From Prochilodus magdalenae (lineage: Eukaryota > Chordata > Actinopteri > Characiformes > Prochilodontidae), in the NCBI GenBank assembly GCA_024036415.1, contig JAMWET010006803.1, positions 104,501 to 168,500 on the forward strand: a stretch of 64,000 nt of DNA, read 5' to 3'. Below the pieces are notes generated by a model. It did no database searches and had not been told where the DNA came from. It was given only the letters and a program-made list of their open reading frames with translations. A program made the position numbers and the translations under genes. Of this stretch, positions 13,060 through 25,544 are shown one piece after another; the stretch's first letter is position 1, and the number at the start of each line of letters is the position of its first letter.

Positions 13060-13760
13060 CAAACAATGTTCCTGCAGCAGTACCTGACCTCGCTAATGCT
13101 CTATCGAGTCCTCACAGCAGTGTTTCAACATAAGTTGCTGATTTTGCTAATACTCAATCAAATACTTAATCAAATACTCACAGGAATGTTCCAGCATCAG
13201 TACCTGACCTCACTAATGCTCGGTGAAATCCTCGCAGCAATGCTCCAGCAGCAGTACCTGACCTCCCTAATGCTCTATCAAGTTCTCACAGCAGTGTTCC
13301 AACATTAGTAGCTGACTTTGCTACTGCTCAACCAAACACGAGCACTCTATTCACTCTCCCGATCCAGTCAAAGAAAATACCATGTTCAGCTTCGAAAACT
13401 CCAGGAGTGCGATCATTCAGAACAACACACAGCCACACTACGGTCCAAAAGTATCTGGACAGCCCTTCTAATCCAGTTCAGCTTATTTAGCTACTTTAAG
13501 GTCATCCAGTGATCATACAGCCTTCCAGCATAGGAAACTGACCTCGCCAAAGCTCTGTCAGGTCCTCACAGCAATGTTCCAACATCAGTACCTGACCTCA
13601 CTAATACTCAATCAAATCCTCACAGCAATACTCCAGCAGCAGTAACCAAACTCATTAATACTCTATCAAATACTCACAGAAATGGTCCAACATCAGTACT
13701 TGACCTCACTAATACATAAATGCTCGCAACAATGTTCCAACATATATGTGTGTACATATG
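13060..13760 (+). repeat. 54-bp minisatellite (locus 1)
   Basis: The unit is about 54 bp, built from ACCTGACCTCACTAATACTC, AATCAAATCCTCACAGCAAT and GTTCCAACATCAGT. Copies run from 13066 and resume after an unrelated insert at about 13325-13525. That insert is shared with 33095-33290. Confidence 0.9.
13325..13530 (+). repeat. Module with Tc1-type end, paired with the 54-bp minisatellite (copy 1)
   Basis: About 190 bp, closely matching 33095-33290: GTGCGATCATTCAGAACAAC, GTCCAAAAGTATCTGGACAG, CCCTTCTAATCCAGTTCAGC, AGGTCATCCAGTGATCATAC. The CCAAAAGTATCTGGAC core resembles Tc1-family terminal repeats. Both copies adjoin the same minisatellite, so they are probably one non-autonomous element. Confidence 0.8.
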
Positions 13761-14149
13761 TTCCAAAATATGTGTGTGTAGATTCTTGAAAGAACTTTAT
13801 GATGGCTGGACAGATTTCTATATAATTCCAGGTGGTTGCTAACATGTGTACTAGGTCATTTCTAGGGTGTCTAAGGTGGTTTTTGCTTTTGCTGTTCATT
13901 AAAGATGGGATAAACATGTTTAATGATAGTAGTTAGCCCCAAAAGCAGGAACACACTGTTGCCATATATGCTCTACAGTCTTGCAGATTTTCATGGTTCT
14001 GGCTGGAAACACACAAAAACAGTCCAGAAACACTGTGGAGCAATGAAATGAAGAACAGTGAGCTGTCTTTGTCAGGCCAACCAGCTGGCACACACACTGA
14101 GTTTTGTGCAATAACTAATGCAGTAACTGATGGAATCTAAACCCTGATG

Positions 14150-14400
14150 GGTCACTCCCTGTTTGCTTTCGCTGGGCGTGTAGGCCCACTCGTCTTTTCT
14201 GACATTTAAAAGGACCATTTCTTCCACCTGAGACTTTCGCTCGCATTGTTTCAGAGCTCGTATTTACACACTGCAGGCCTGTGTTGGTGTGAGTTAGTGT
14301 TTCTTAGGTCCAGCCGGATTAGCAGAAACTCCCTGTCAGTAAACAGGCCCGTCACTTTGCTGCCGTAACTCTTCTGTTGTCTTTCAACCATAGAGCCTTA
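14150..14400. promoter_or_regulatory. Candidate conserved non-coding element, 14.15-14.4 kb
   Basis: A complex island directly left of the 20-bp minisatellite. It contains CCAGCCGGATTAGC at 14310-14323, identical to 9323-9336, then ACTCCCTGTCAGTAAACAGG with a forkhead-like TAAACA. Confidence 0.35.
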
Positions 14401-14404
14401 TTCA

Positions 14405-15390
14405 TATGGTAAAATCACCACAAAGGCCAAAATGAACCAAACTAAGGCTAAAATGAACCAATGACAGACTAAAATGAGTCAAACTAAGGCAAAAAGTATT
14501 CAAACTAAGACTAAAATGAATCAAACGGAGGCTAAAATGAGTCAAACTAAGGCTAAAATGAACAAAAGACAGGCTAAAATAAAACAAACTGAGGCTAAAA
14601 TGAGTAAAACGGGCCACAATCAACCAAACTGTGACTAAAATGAGTCAAACTGGGGCCAAAATAAACCAAACATAGGCTAAAATTAAACAGAGACTAAAAT
14701 GAAACTAACTGATGGTAAAATAAACCAAACACAGACTAGAATAAGTCAAACACAGGCTAAATAAATCAAAAACAGGTCAAAATGAGACAAACTAAGACTA
14801 CCACAGGCTAAAATAAGTCAACCACAGACTGGCAATGTGTCAACCAACAGAGGCCAAAATAAAACAAACAAAGACTACCACAGGCTAAAATGAGACAACC
14901 ACAGGCTAAACTTTATCAAACAAAGACCAAAATTAACCAAACTCAGGCTAAAATTAAACAAATTTAAGCTAAAATGAAATAAATTGAGGCTAAAATGAAC
15001 CAAGGACAGGCTAAAACTAGTCAAACCGAGGCTCAGTTAGTCAAACTGAGGCTAAAATTCGTCAAACTAAGGCTAAAATTAACCAAATTTTAAAATTAAC
15101 CATGTGAGGCTAAAGCAATAGAAGTCTAAAACGACTCAGACTGAGGCTAAAATGAGTTAGACTGAGGCTAAAATGAACCATACACAGGCTTAAATGAGTC
15201 TAACTGTGTCTAAAATCAGTCAAACACAGGCTAAAATGAGTCAAACACAGGCTAAAATGAGTCAAACACAGGCTAAATTAGTCAAATACAGGCTAAAATA
15301 AGTCAAACACAGGCTAAAATGAGTCAAACAGAGGCTTAAGTGAAAAAAACATGGGTTAAAATGAGAAAACTGGAGTCAAAAACTAAACCG
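14405..15390. repeat. About 20-bp minisatellite, AGGCTAAAATGAGTCAAAC type
   Basis: Roughly 45 degenerate units of AGGCTAAAATGAGTCAAACT cover about 1 kb, most regular at 15190-15330. Confidence 0.92.
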
Positions 15391-15484
15391 GTATTATATA
15401 ATGTGAGCAGTAAAAAGATGAGAATCTCTAGGATTAGTGAAATAACAGTCAGACATTTTCGGTCATTTCAAAGTATGAATTTCA

Positions 15485-15690
15485 TAATAAGTCTGTGGAG
15501 GCATCGTGGTCTGCACCAAGATGAGCGGTTTGTCACGCATCACATGTCCAAATGTCCTGGTGTCACTCCACCTCCTCCCCTACCGCACCATTTGCAAGAA
15601 CTGTGTGTCAATAAATATTGCCCCTATTAGTCTAAATTTATAATCATTTATTGTTCCTGGTGACCTTTATCTTCCTTCCCAACAACTGTT
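15485..15690 (+). mobile_element. Short second copy of the 37.6-kb Tc1-like relic
   Basis: The plus strand reads LWRHRGLHQDERFVTHHMSK and VTPPPPLPHHLQELC, matching the minus-strand reading at 37.8-37.96 kb. It then jumps to the element's 3' tail (AATAAATATTGCCC, CATTTATTGTTCCTGGTGAC), which matches 37640-37700 in reverse. About 90-100 bp between the two blocks are deleted. Confidence 0.75.
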
Positions 15691-15879
15691 CTTTTGAGGA
15701 TGAGTGCATACCAGAGGAGAGCCTTCAGTGTCTACTAGCCTTTAAAGCCTGTAATGTGTTGAAGGCTAAAATGACCAAACAACACACAAATGAAGAAGGG
15801 AGGCAATGAAGAAGTGGAGTATTTGAAAAGCTGTTTTACAGGGAAAGAAAAGCTGTTTCATTCGAACCTAATAGCACAC

Positions 15880-16260
15880 TGTTTGTTCTCTGACTGAGTG
15901 ACAGGGTGTGGCTAAGCACTAACATGGTGGTCCCAACCGAATGTCCTTATGGGCTACACTTTGTGTAGCTGTCCTGTAAAGGCATGTGTTAGGGTGAAGT
16001 GGGCGGAGCTTCTGGACAGCTTTAATGGCTCTGAGGGCAGACGGACGAGCAACTCATTGACCCGCTGTATTGGGGATTAACAGAGTAGTGATTGGCTAAT
16101 TAGCATTAGCGCTGGTCATTATCAGCCTGAGCCATGGGCCGGAGGGCGCGTGTTTGCCTTTAGCCTGTTCTGCATGCTCTTCGCTAATCCACTGTTGACC
16201 AGAGGGCTTCACAGGCCATTACAGGTCACAGCTCTAGACAGAGCGTAAACAAATTCTTAG
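15880..16260. promoter_or_regulatory. Candidate conserved non-coding element, 15.9-16.3 kb
   Basis: Contains GGATTA at 16074-16079, CTAATTAG at 16096-16103 and TAATCC at 16185-16190 in a complex GC-balanced setting (GAGCCATGGGCCGGAGGGCG). Homeodomain-type sites are dense here, but no coding frame is credible. Confidence 0.35.
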
Positions 16261-16264
16261 CTAA

Positions 16265-17300
16265 TGAGGGGCACTTTTCATTCAGTCGGCCGCTGGCCTG
16301 CACCCCCCTCTCAACTAGCCCAGATCAGACTGATAGTGCTAAAGGAAGCTAAAGTGCAACATTCGCTGAGTTTGATAAGACTGTACTCACAGATAGAGAG
16401 CAAAGTAATCACACCCAGAACACTGCAAGGTCTCAGAGGAGACACTCAGACATCCACTTTGTTCCAACACTTTCTGCTTTACACTCTTAAAGTGGAATTC
16501 TGCCCGTCTTCCCACATTTCTGCATTACTGAGTGTTAGAGATGTTTGATTCAGAGTGTGAGATGGTTCCGATGTTCTTTACAGTGGTGGTGCTGATGGGA
16601 ACCAGGGCTCTCCATCTCCACAACACACATATAGACATAATTATTTACTATATTATTTACTATAAACCACCAGTGAACCTACACGTGTCTTCTGAGTTTA
16701 TATGGAATATTGATGATGGGAAAATTTGGAAAACCTGGAAATTATAAGTTTTCTTTGGGGGACTATTTTGCCTCAGAGCACCCTGCAGTATGTTTCCCTC
16801 CAACATGAATGGAGTTTAAGGCTGAGATCTTCTCCAAACTCATAACAGTGTCTCAGACATCAGACAGCATATTAATAATCATCTTATGTAGTAGCATTCT
16901 GTAAGGGAGCTTTTAGAGGTGGATCTCTGGTTCCATTCACTTAAAAACCCTCTAGAAGGGAGTGTTTTACACCAAACCATCTGAATAAACTTAAAATTGA
17001 GTGAATTCCCGTCTAAAAGAAGGATAATGGTTTGGAATTATGGTTTTAGGACATTGTAAAGAGGGTGAAGGTGAGGAGCACAGTGTTTATATCCGTGGAT
17101 CCACAGCTGTGAGGATGTTCATGCAGAGCTGAGTTTTACTGACTCAGACAGTTTAACAAAGTAAAAGGCCCTTCGTAATGACCCAGGGTCAGCAGGTCAT
17201 GGCTGACTCATATATTATTCCTGTTTTGCCAGATTTTTGTTGAATGTCAAGACTTTAAACAGGTATATGATGGTAAAAGCATTGAATTAAGTTATGCATT
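16265..17300. other. Intergenic sequence, no gene seen
   Basis: Unique sequence without recognised coding exons or repeats. The two open frames (16264-16548, 16532-16747) have no domain. Confidence 0.6.
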
Positions 17301-17302
17301 AA

Positions 17303-17465
<163 letters not shown>

Positions 17466-17919
17466 TGTTTGCATTGTTTCTTTCAGCATTATTACATATG
17501 TAGGATTTTCTCATATGTGAAGTATTTGTGGCATATTTTATTTAATGCACATTAATATTCCACTGTAGATCATTGGGATCTACAGTTTTGGTTATGGTTA
17601 TAGTATACTATAGTATAGTTTATTATGCATTATTTTTTTTTATTTTTTCTGTAATATAATTTAATAATTTACATAAAAAAGTGCAAAAAGTGTAAGTTTA
17701 AACTCAAAGGTAGAAATACTTTCTAATATATATCTGCCCTAAGCCACTCCCTGTGATACACATTTTGCAAGACAGCCTAGTAACTGACAGAGTCTAGGTC
17801 AAAGTAAATTAAAACTCAAAGCCTACCTTACTAACAGAAGAACAAATTCTAATCAGAACCCACTAGCACACTGTGTACTATACATACTGTATTGCAAAGA
17901 GCAGTGTGGGGTGATTGTG

Positions 17920-18490
17920 TGTGTGTGTGTGTTGGGTGGTGGTGGTGATAGTGTAGTTGGGTATGTGTTGGGTGGTGGGGTGATTGTGTGTGTTGGGTGG
18001 CAGGGTGATTGTGTGTGGGTTGGTGTGTTGGGTGGCGGGGTGATTGTGTGTGGGTTGATGTGTTGGGTGGTGGGGTGACTTTATGTGGGTGTGTGTTTGT
18101 TGGGTGGCGGGGTGATTGTGTGTGGGGGCGTGTGTTGGGTGGTGGGGTGACTGTGTGTAGGTTGGTGTGTTGGGTGGCGGGTTGACTGTGTGTAGGTGTG
18201 TGTGTTGGGTGGCGTGGTGATTGTGTGTGGGTTGGTGTGTTGGGTGGCGGGGTGATGGTGTGTGGGTTGGTGTGTTGGGTGGTGGGGTGACTGAATGTAG
18301 GTGTGTGTTTGTTGGGTGGCGGGGTGATTGTGTGTGGGGGCATGTGTTGGGTGGTGGGGTGACTGTGTGTAGGTTGGTGTGTTGGGTGGCGGGTTGACTG
18401 TGTGTAGGTGTGTGTGTTGGGTGGTGTAGTGATTGTGTGTGGGTTGGTGTGTTGGGTGGCGGGGTGATGGTGTATGTGTTGGTGTGTTGT
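17920..18490. repeat. G/T-rich minisatellite, about 36-bp units in a 212-bp higher-order repeat
   Basis: Units such as TGTTGGGTGGCGGGGTGATT and GTGTGTGGGTTGGTG repeat throughout. The block starting GGGGGCGTGTGTTGGGTGGT at 18124 recurs at 18336, giving a 212-bp super-unit. Long open frames on the minus strand (His/Pro/Thr-rich) follow from the absence of stops in the repeat and are not genes. Confidence 0.95.
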
Positions 18491-18879
18491 GTAAATGTGA
18501 ATTCTGACTGAACTGTATCATTTTAAGTCCACAGCAAACAAGTTGAGAATAAGACAGAGCCCCATGGCCACGAGAGTCCCGCCTCCATCCCACAATGTCT
18601 CTGTGCTCCAAATCCCTGGGTACACATCGGGCCGCCCCGTGCTCCTGGGCTGGGAGCAGCCTTCAGAACGCTGCAGAGACGATTTCTGAGTGGCTCGGGT
18701 TACAGCAGACCTGCCGCACTGTACGAGCTGACAAAAGGTGAGCTGGAGTGAAGGAATAGAAACAAAGGCTGACTCCACCCCTCCTCCCCTCCGCCCCCTC
18801 CCAACATACCTCCGACTCCCCCACCAAACCTGGGCTTGTCCATGTGTTCCTCATAAAAACTTAATACATGCACTGATGA

Positions 18880-19260
18880 ATACATCTGCAGATGGATTCC
18901 ACAGATTCTTTTCCGTGGAAGCTGTGCGTGATTGGCCTGTCGTAATCAAATGGAGGCACAGCAGTGGCTGTAACCGCAGGGTGGCCGACGAGGCAGATAG
19001 CACCAATAATGTCATTGATAGGAATTTACCTTAAAAACGCAACCTGAGACGCTGCATCAGCACTGAAATTCAGACCATATGCCCCCTTAATCCATTAACC
19101 AGCGCGGATTACAGCGGGCAGTGCAGCTTTAGCCTAGCGCTAATTACAAACAGCATCATTTCCACCAGTGTGATTACGGAGCACGCTACAGTCACATAAC
19201 CCCACGCACGTGTTTACGTTTGAGTATCTTTATAGTTTTTGTGCGGTAGCAGCCTGGACC
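18880..19260. promoter_or_regulatory. Candidate conserved non-coding element, 18.9-19.3 kb
   Basis: Contains TTAATCC (19087-19093), GGATTA (19106-19111), CTAATTAC (19140-19147) and TGATTACGG within about 90 bp. It follows the G/T-rich minisatellite by 400 bp. Confidence 0.38.
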
Positions 19261-22200
19261 ACTTACAGCTCAGAGAAATATCTCCTACATGCACAGGTGA
19301 GTAGTGACGTTTGTAGTTCCATGAGGAACTAACCTGGCCTGCTCAGCCAACCAGTGTTCATAAAATTCATGCACAGATTATAAAGCTACCAAAGAATTCA
19401 ATTATTCATTTCTGCATAGAATGTATGTGAACAGATCGCCATGCAGTCACACTGTGACCATTTCTTCCCTAGTTTTAGAATAAAATGAGCTGTTTTCTCT
19501 TTTTTGGGTGTATGAATAATCATGAATAATTAAATGAGCTCTGCTGATTGGCTAGTATACAGTAAGACCCCGCCCACGAGGATCACACAGAAGGACCATG
19601 TGGAAAAAGACTAAATAAAACTAGCCTCTGTGTAAATAAGCTCCGCCCTCATACTATTTACTTAGCTATGTTAGTTACTTGGAGCTAATGCTACTAGCTA
19701 ACATTACCTATACTAGCTACTGGCTTTCCATCTGGACATCAACACACAGTAGATTAAAGTTGTTCCTCACTATGAAACTCTCAGTTCAACTGGCAAACAC
19801 GGATACGATCAAACAGCATGACTGCTACTTACAGGCTGCTGTTGGGGTTATGATGCTAATAAAGGTGGAGCTGTTCCTCTCTTTAGTCTCTTCAGGTTCA
19901 AACGTTGAGCAGAGCTGTTCCATACTGTCCAGGAGTTTGGGGAACTGTCAGAAGTAAAATGTGCAGAATGCAGGATTAACGTTGTCCAGGATCCGGTTAA
20001 AGATGTGGAAGATGAAATTCCTGTTCTCCAGCTTTTTTGAGAATTTTCTGTTCCACCTTAAATGGTGCTGCAGTGACATTATGGTGCCTGCACAAGCTGC
20101 AGTAACGGAACATTGGATGAAGCTGGTGAATAGGAAGCAACTTCAGCCTGGTTTAAAGATGAACATCCACCATGTACCACTGACAGTTGGGATCCTTTTA
20201 GAAATGCAGGATTTGTATTTGAAGGAAGAATAACACTGTTTGAGCTTCACAGTATGTGTGTTCTACATACTGAGCTATGTAAATATAGTTTTACAGTCTG
20301 GGGCACTTTTAAGACACACACATGTGTATATGAGACCATAGAGTGTGTTTAAACATGTTTAAACTCTGTTCATTTTACTGGCAACATGTTGATGCACAGC
20401 TAAGAATAATAATAATATTTTAATTTTCAAAATAAATAAATTAATAATAATAATAATAACAATAATAATAATAATAGTAGTAGTAGTAGTAGTAGTGTAG
20501 CTGCTAAAAAATGTTTGTCAGTGAAGTTAGCTTTGTGTAGCTAGTTGAATGGATCATTATTAATAAAATTTGTATTTAAATTATCCCAAAAACTACTTCC
20601 AGTAGCACCAGAATGTTATCTGGCTCCATTACAAGTAAATTAATGTAATTAATTAGTTATTATTTCAGCTAATTGATATACTTTAACAAACGTAACTCTA
20701 AAAACGTAATTCTAAAAACGAACTCTACATCATTTGTGCTTTAAAACTGAACTGTCTATTTATTATGATATAAACAGGAATTTATTTAACCTTCTTGTTT
20801 TTATTGTATCTTTTTTTGTTTTTATTGTATTCATTCATTTTTTCAAATGTATTTTTCATTTTCAATGTATGTAACCTACATGGTTATTTGTGTTTAGCCT
20901 GCAGCATGTGTGGCCCCTCAAGCTAAGTGCTCCTGAATGCTGCTTACTGCAGGCTTTACCACCTGGTTACTCATATTTAACCTTTTTAAGTATTAATATC
21001 AAATGGAAATTCAAAATTACAGTATAAAAAAAAAATGGTTTGAACTGAGTTTTAAGAAGATTGATTAAAAAGGTTAAAACTTTTTCTCCTGCTGACATGA
21101 ATTAAATACTTTATATGTTTTTACAGTATTAATATCAGTGTTTTGTCCTGTTATTCAGCAAATTACAGTAAAAAAAACACCCACAAGTTCCAACTGAAGC
21201 TAAATCAATCTGGAATTACGGTGTACTTCAACTCACAACATCATGTGTAGTTTGGTCGTGAATTCTTTTCTGCAATTTTTGGTTTGGCTACATTCCACTT
21301 GTTGGTTCAAACTAACAATACAAGTTTAAATAACTAACACTTGAAAAAAATCATTTCTTAGTAAAATTGTCTCATACCTAGTTGGTATGTCTTAACATTC
21401 TTATTTTAAGATGCTTGTAAGATAATTTTAAGATGATTCATTCTACTTATTTTCCAGTATTTCTTTACTTGTTTTACGTGACCAGCAAATAAAAAAAAAT
21501 CTGGCTAACTATTGAAACAAGTAAAACATATCTAGAAATAAGATAAAAAACTAACCTACAACAATCTCAAAATTAAAAATTTTAAGATATATCAACTAGA
21601 TTTAAGATTATTTGCAGAGATATGATTAGTTTTTTTCTCACATCTCTCAATTACTAGTTTTAATTTACTTTTTTAAGTTAATGAATGTATTGACAGATTG
21701 TTACAATGTTTTACATTGTATTTGGAGTTAATAATACTTTAGTTGTCTGTAAATTATCAGCATACACAAGAATTTGTAACATTTAGTGGACACAGGAACG
21801 AGACTTTATTAAAACTAATATTTGGCCTATTTTGTTGGTCTGTTTATCATATTTTAGCACAATGTAAAAGTTATCTGTAAAAATCCAGTACCGGCAACAA
21901 GACGCTGAGTTCTTTAAAAGGGGTGAACACAGTTCATCCTCAACTCTGTCTTTATGTAGAATTAGAATTATAGAATTTGTCAAATAGTGTTTATCATTAA
22001 ATATAATACTCTTTAAAGGATATTAGCGTTATCTAGCTTTATAATGTTTAGCTTCTGCTTCAAGTGCTGGCTCAATGAGCATAGCATTCTTTAGCCTGTA
22101 TTGATAACATTAGTCATTACAATTTTCATCTGACTGTAAAAATAAAGTTTTTTAAGACAAAATGCAACTTCTACGGCTGGATTAGCATGGTGCTGCTTAA

Positions 22201-22489
22201 GCTATAATAGCTCTGCAGGCTAACTGCTTTCTAGCTAATGTGCTAATGTGCTAATGTGCACATAATGTGCTCATTTTTGGTGCTTCCAAGAAATAAATGT
22301 GAATACGTAAACTTCATTTTTAACAGCTCGCTTTAACATGTAATGTAAATGAATGTGGACTTGATTGGAAGTCATTTTGGGCCGGTTCTGTTGCTCCGTT
22401 TGTTCTGGAACATTAACACAGTGTGCAGAGCTGGGGGTTATTTCAAACGATGTAAAGAAATAAATCTGACAGAATATTTAGAAATTGTG
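19261..22489. other. AT-rich intergenic sequence, no gene seen
   Basis: The plus-strand frames at 19679-19957 and 19961-20233 are adjacent and moderately complex, and could be an old transposon fragment, but I can match no motif. The rest is AT-rich; 21300-21620 has repeated TTTTAAGAT words. Confidence 0.5.
20400..20500. repeat. (AAT)n and (TAG)n compound microsatellite
   Basis: AATAATAATAAC steps pass into about seven TAG trinucleotides. Confidence 0.95.
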
Positions 22490-23060
22490 TTTATAATTCC
22501 ATGACTGAGCGCGTCCTGCTGTGGGTAGCTGCGCAGTGGACGTTCTCTAGAACATGCTCTGGGCTTCTGTAAAGTGATCTAACTCGGGCCTGTCAGAGGG
22601 TCATCAGTCGAATGGAGATGGAGCGTAGCAGCAGGAGAACGTCTGGTATATCAGAACGTTCTCAGCGGTCTGGGATGCTGGAGTCGGTGTCATGTTCAAA
22701 ACAATAATAATAAGAGCTGCTGAGGGTTTTAATCTCACATGGACAATGAAGGAGCATCAGCGGCGCTGCGAATGCGCGAGAGCGGCTCAGACGCCATTGT
22801 CTAATCAATCCGGGGAAGCCTCTCACACAAGCCTCTCTGCAGGCTGTGCTCAGGTTTCAGATTGATTCAGCCTGATGCTGCCGGATTACGAGCCGCAGCC
22901 ACTCAGTCTAGACACCATTACTGTTACACTCAGACAGGACAAAGCCCAGACTGACACTGACTGAGATCTGTCTGTGCGTCCGTCTCATCTGTTCGTGCGC
23001 GTCAAAGAAAACGTAGATCCTACCCTAGAGGATCTTCAGCCATCAGAACTTTCAGCAGAC
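22490..23060. promoter_or_regulatory. Candidate conserved non-coding element, 22.5-23.1 kb
   Basis: A complex, CpG-containing island in AT-rich DNA: GCGCTGCGAATGCGCGAGAG, GACGCCATTGTCTAATCAAT, CAGATTGATTCAGCCTGATG and CCGGATTACGAG. TCTAATCAAT and GATTGATT are typical Pbx/Hox-like words. Confidence 0.38.
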
Positions 23061-23204
23061 TCAGCCCAGCTAAAGCACCCACTTGTGCTCAGTTTACGCC
23101 CCTGATAATGACAGTCCTCAGTAGATTATCTACACATTAAATCTGAGGTTAGGTTTAACACCTAGAGAATCATCATAACATGGATAGTCCTGTGACATTA
23201 CATA

Positions 23205-23720
23205 CACTCACTGGACAATGAGTCCCCTTGGATTTCTAAGGTGGTAGTAACTTCAGGCTCCTGCAGATGGTGCTGCACGAGGATGATGGGGCTATACATA
23301 CCTGCAAGATGTGAGTGATGGGATTCATAGATTGAGAAGAGATAGTACAGTGCAGTGAATGTATCCTTCCAATGGTTCCAAAGCAGATTTTAACAATTGG
23401 CTACATTTGTGCATGCTAAAGACCATAGAGTAAAGGAAGTAGCTGAATCTGCAGGTGTATGGAAGCATACAGGCATTTAGGTCTACCAGCAGTGGCTAAA
23501 ATCCTACTCTTCAGGGAATTCTCCTCGGAATTGTGTCAGGGAAAGCATCCACCAAATCTGGACGAACTGACCAATTCTTTGATGCAGGAAGTGTCTGAAC
23601 ATTGATGGGGTTACATCTAGAAACTTGTCCAAATCCAATCACAGCTGTTATTGGTGCTTGTGTAGGTATTAGGTACAGTTCAGTCACAGGGGACTTATTT
23701 TTTGTCCAGTGAGCTTATAT
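23205..23720 (+). repeat. Dispersed repeat family D1, copy at 23.2 kb
   Basis: About 510 bp that match 42990-43515 along their length. Shared blocks include GCTGAATCTGCAGGTG, GCAGTGGCTAAAATCC, AGGGAAAGCATCCACCAA and TTCAGTCACAGGGGACT. The ends ACTGGACAATGAGTCC and TTTTGTCCAGTGAGC look like short inverted repeats (CACTGGACAA / TTGTCCAGTG). It is probably a non-autonomous DNA transposon. Confidence 0.8.
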
Positions 23721-24204
23721 TGTTGATGGCTAAGAACACCATTCCCTATAATCTAATTACAGTAGTTCACAGCATCAAGTGAACATAAAATATGATACAA
23801 TACACAACAGAAAATAATTAAAATTATTATTAATAATAATTAGTCACATGAGTACCAAATTATCACCACAAGTCCTATATAGCACCAAGTCAGTGTCACC
23901 TCCAATTCCAAACCCCTCCACGCTCTCTACATAGTGCACTACACCTCCCTGCTCCCTACATAGTGCACTGCTAAGGGGCCCAACAGCACATAGTGTAGCT
24001 AAAGTACAGACATTTGCAATTCAGACACATCCGTATTCCACACATAGTGCACTGTTTGTCTGTAGAAGTTAGAATTCCAAAAGCGCACTACTTAAGGAGC
24101 ATGGAAGTGTTCTAGATTCAGCACAGGAATTGTCAGGCCATCTGAAGTACCCAGACAATTCCCAACGGGGCGCTATGTGTGTGGGTGAGTGAGAAGAGAA
24201 ATGC

Positions 24205-24520
24205 ATGGCCCAGGTATAAAAAAAGTATATTTTAATGGACATTTATATATAAGTGTAATAATCACAAGTACAGTTTACCTCAGTGTATTTAATATAAGTA
24301 TACTAATCTGCACTCCCAGGTAAAATGTAGAATATTTTAATGTACTAGAAATGTACTTAATAATATGTACTTGTAATATGTACTTAAGTATATCTAAGTG
24401 CACTAATGATTATATTACTATGTACTAAGTACATAGTGTAATAAAATAGTACACTTCCGATACATTAGTTATGAGTGCAGGCAGGTTTAATAAGTATACT
24501 TCATTATCCTGTTGTAGTCC
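24205..24520. repeat. AT-rich dispersed repeat with GTACTT motifs (copy 1)
   Basis: It begins GGCCCAGGTATAAAAAAAGT and contains ATTTTAATGTACTAGAAATG, TACTTAATAATATGTACTTG and similar steps. It pairs with the block at 54535-54945 in opposite orientation. No coding capacity is seen. Confidence 0.65.
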
Positions 24521-24749
24521 TATATAAAATGTATGGATATTGTCTGGGACAAATGTGAGTGTGTGCCAAGTGAATACTGGAGTGTTTTCCTATTAAGAAT
24601 GCATGTGGGGGAAAGTAAATGCTCATCTACTGTACATTTCCCCATTCAAACCCTATTGTCTCCTTTAACCTACAAATAATCAATAAAGGGTTTATTTTTA
24701 TTTTAGGCATTGTGGATTATGGCTGACCACTGGTCGACCTGTCTGTGTG

Positions 24750-25000
24750 TGTTCCTTAGGTCAAATCCATCAGCCGGCCAACACCCAGGATTCCTCTGGA
24801 ACTTCCTAAGCCCCTAAACTGCCTTCATTGTGCCTGCGGACTTTGAACTGTGAGGCAGTGGATGTCTGAGCCTGTTCAGAGTGTTGGACACAATAGCAGG
24901 GAAAAGCCCCTCGTCTTTCTCAGGCTGACTTAGATCCCTCAATCCCTCGGTTCTAGAAAAAAGCCTTCTTCACTTTGCAGAACCCTGATACAAACACATG
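24750..25000. promoter_or_regulatory. Candidate conserved non-coding element, 24.75-25.0 kb
   Basis: A complex unique block (TCAGCCGGCCAACACCCAGG, CCTGCGGACTTTGAACTGTG). CTTTGAACT has a TCF/LEF-like core. No coding frame is seen. Confidence 0.25.
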
Positions 25001-25544
25001 CAAGACCCTGTGTTAACCTGTCACCCCACACTACCAGCTCCGCCTCACCTAAAGGTTCTGAGGGACAAAATATCTAATATACAATGGCACTGTATTTTAC
25101 ATTTTATGTACATATGACATTATATATTGTGTAGTGTCACAAACCTCACATACTATCACTAAGAAACTACCACTAATAGTGTCACTACTGCACTATACTG
25201 CTAATACTGTGCCACGAATATACTGTTCCGATTTGTAAAATCAGGTAAAGAAAGCTGGAATTCTTAGACTACATATCTGAAAGAAATCAGAGTAAGGGTA
25301 TACCTGCAGTGATGAATCTGAAAGAAGGCAGACTTGGGGCATACATGCAGTTAGTGATCTGATCTCTGAGCTAAAATCTAGTTTTCTTTGTCAAATTTCT
25401 CAATCATATCTTCAGGCCTTTAATCCAGTCTAAGAAATTTGTGTATTACTGTTTACACAATTACTTTTATAATCAGATAACTGCTGAAATCTGCTTATGA
25501 CCTGATTATTAAGTGCATGTAAACACACTTACTGTCCCTAACAT

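Noticed and set aside
17849..18611. Long His/Pro/Thr-rich open frames on the minus strand (164 and 176 codons)
   Set aside because: They track the G/T-rich minisatellite unit exactly; stops are absent only because the repeat lacks them. No domain, no splice context.
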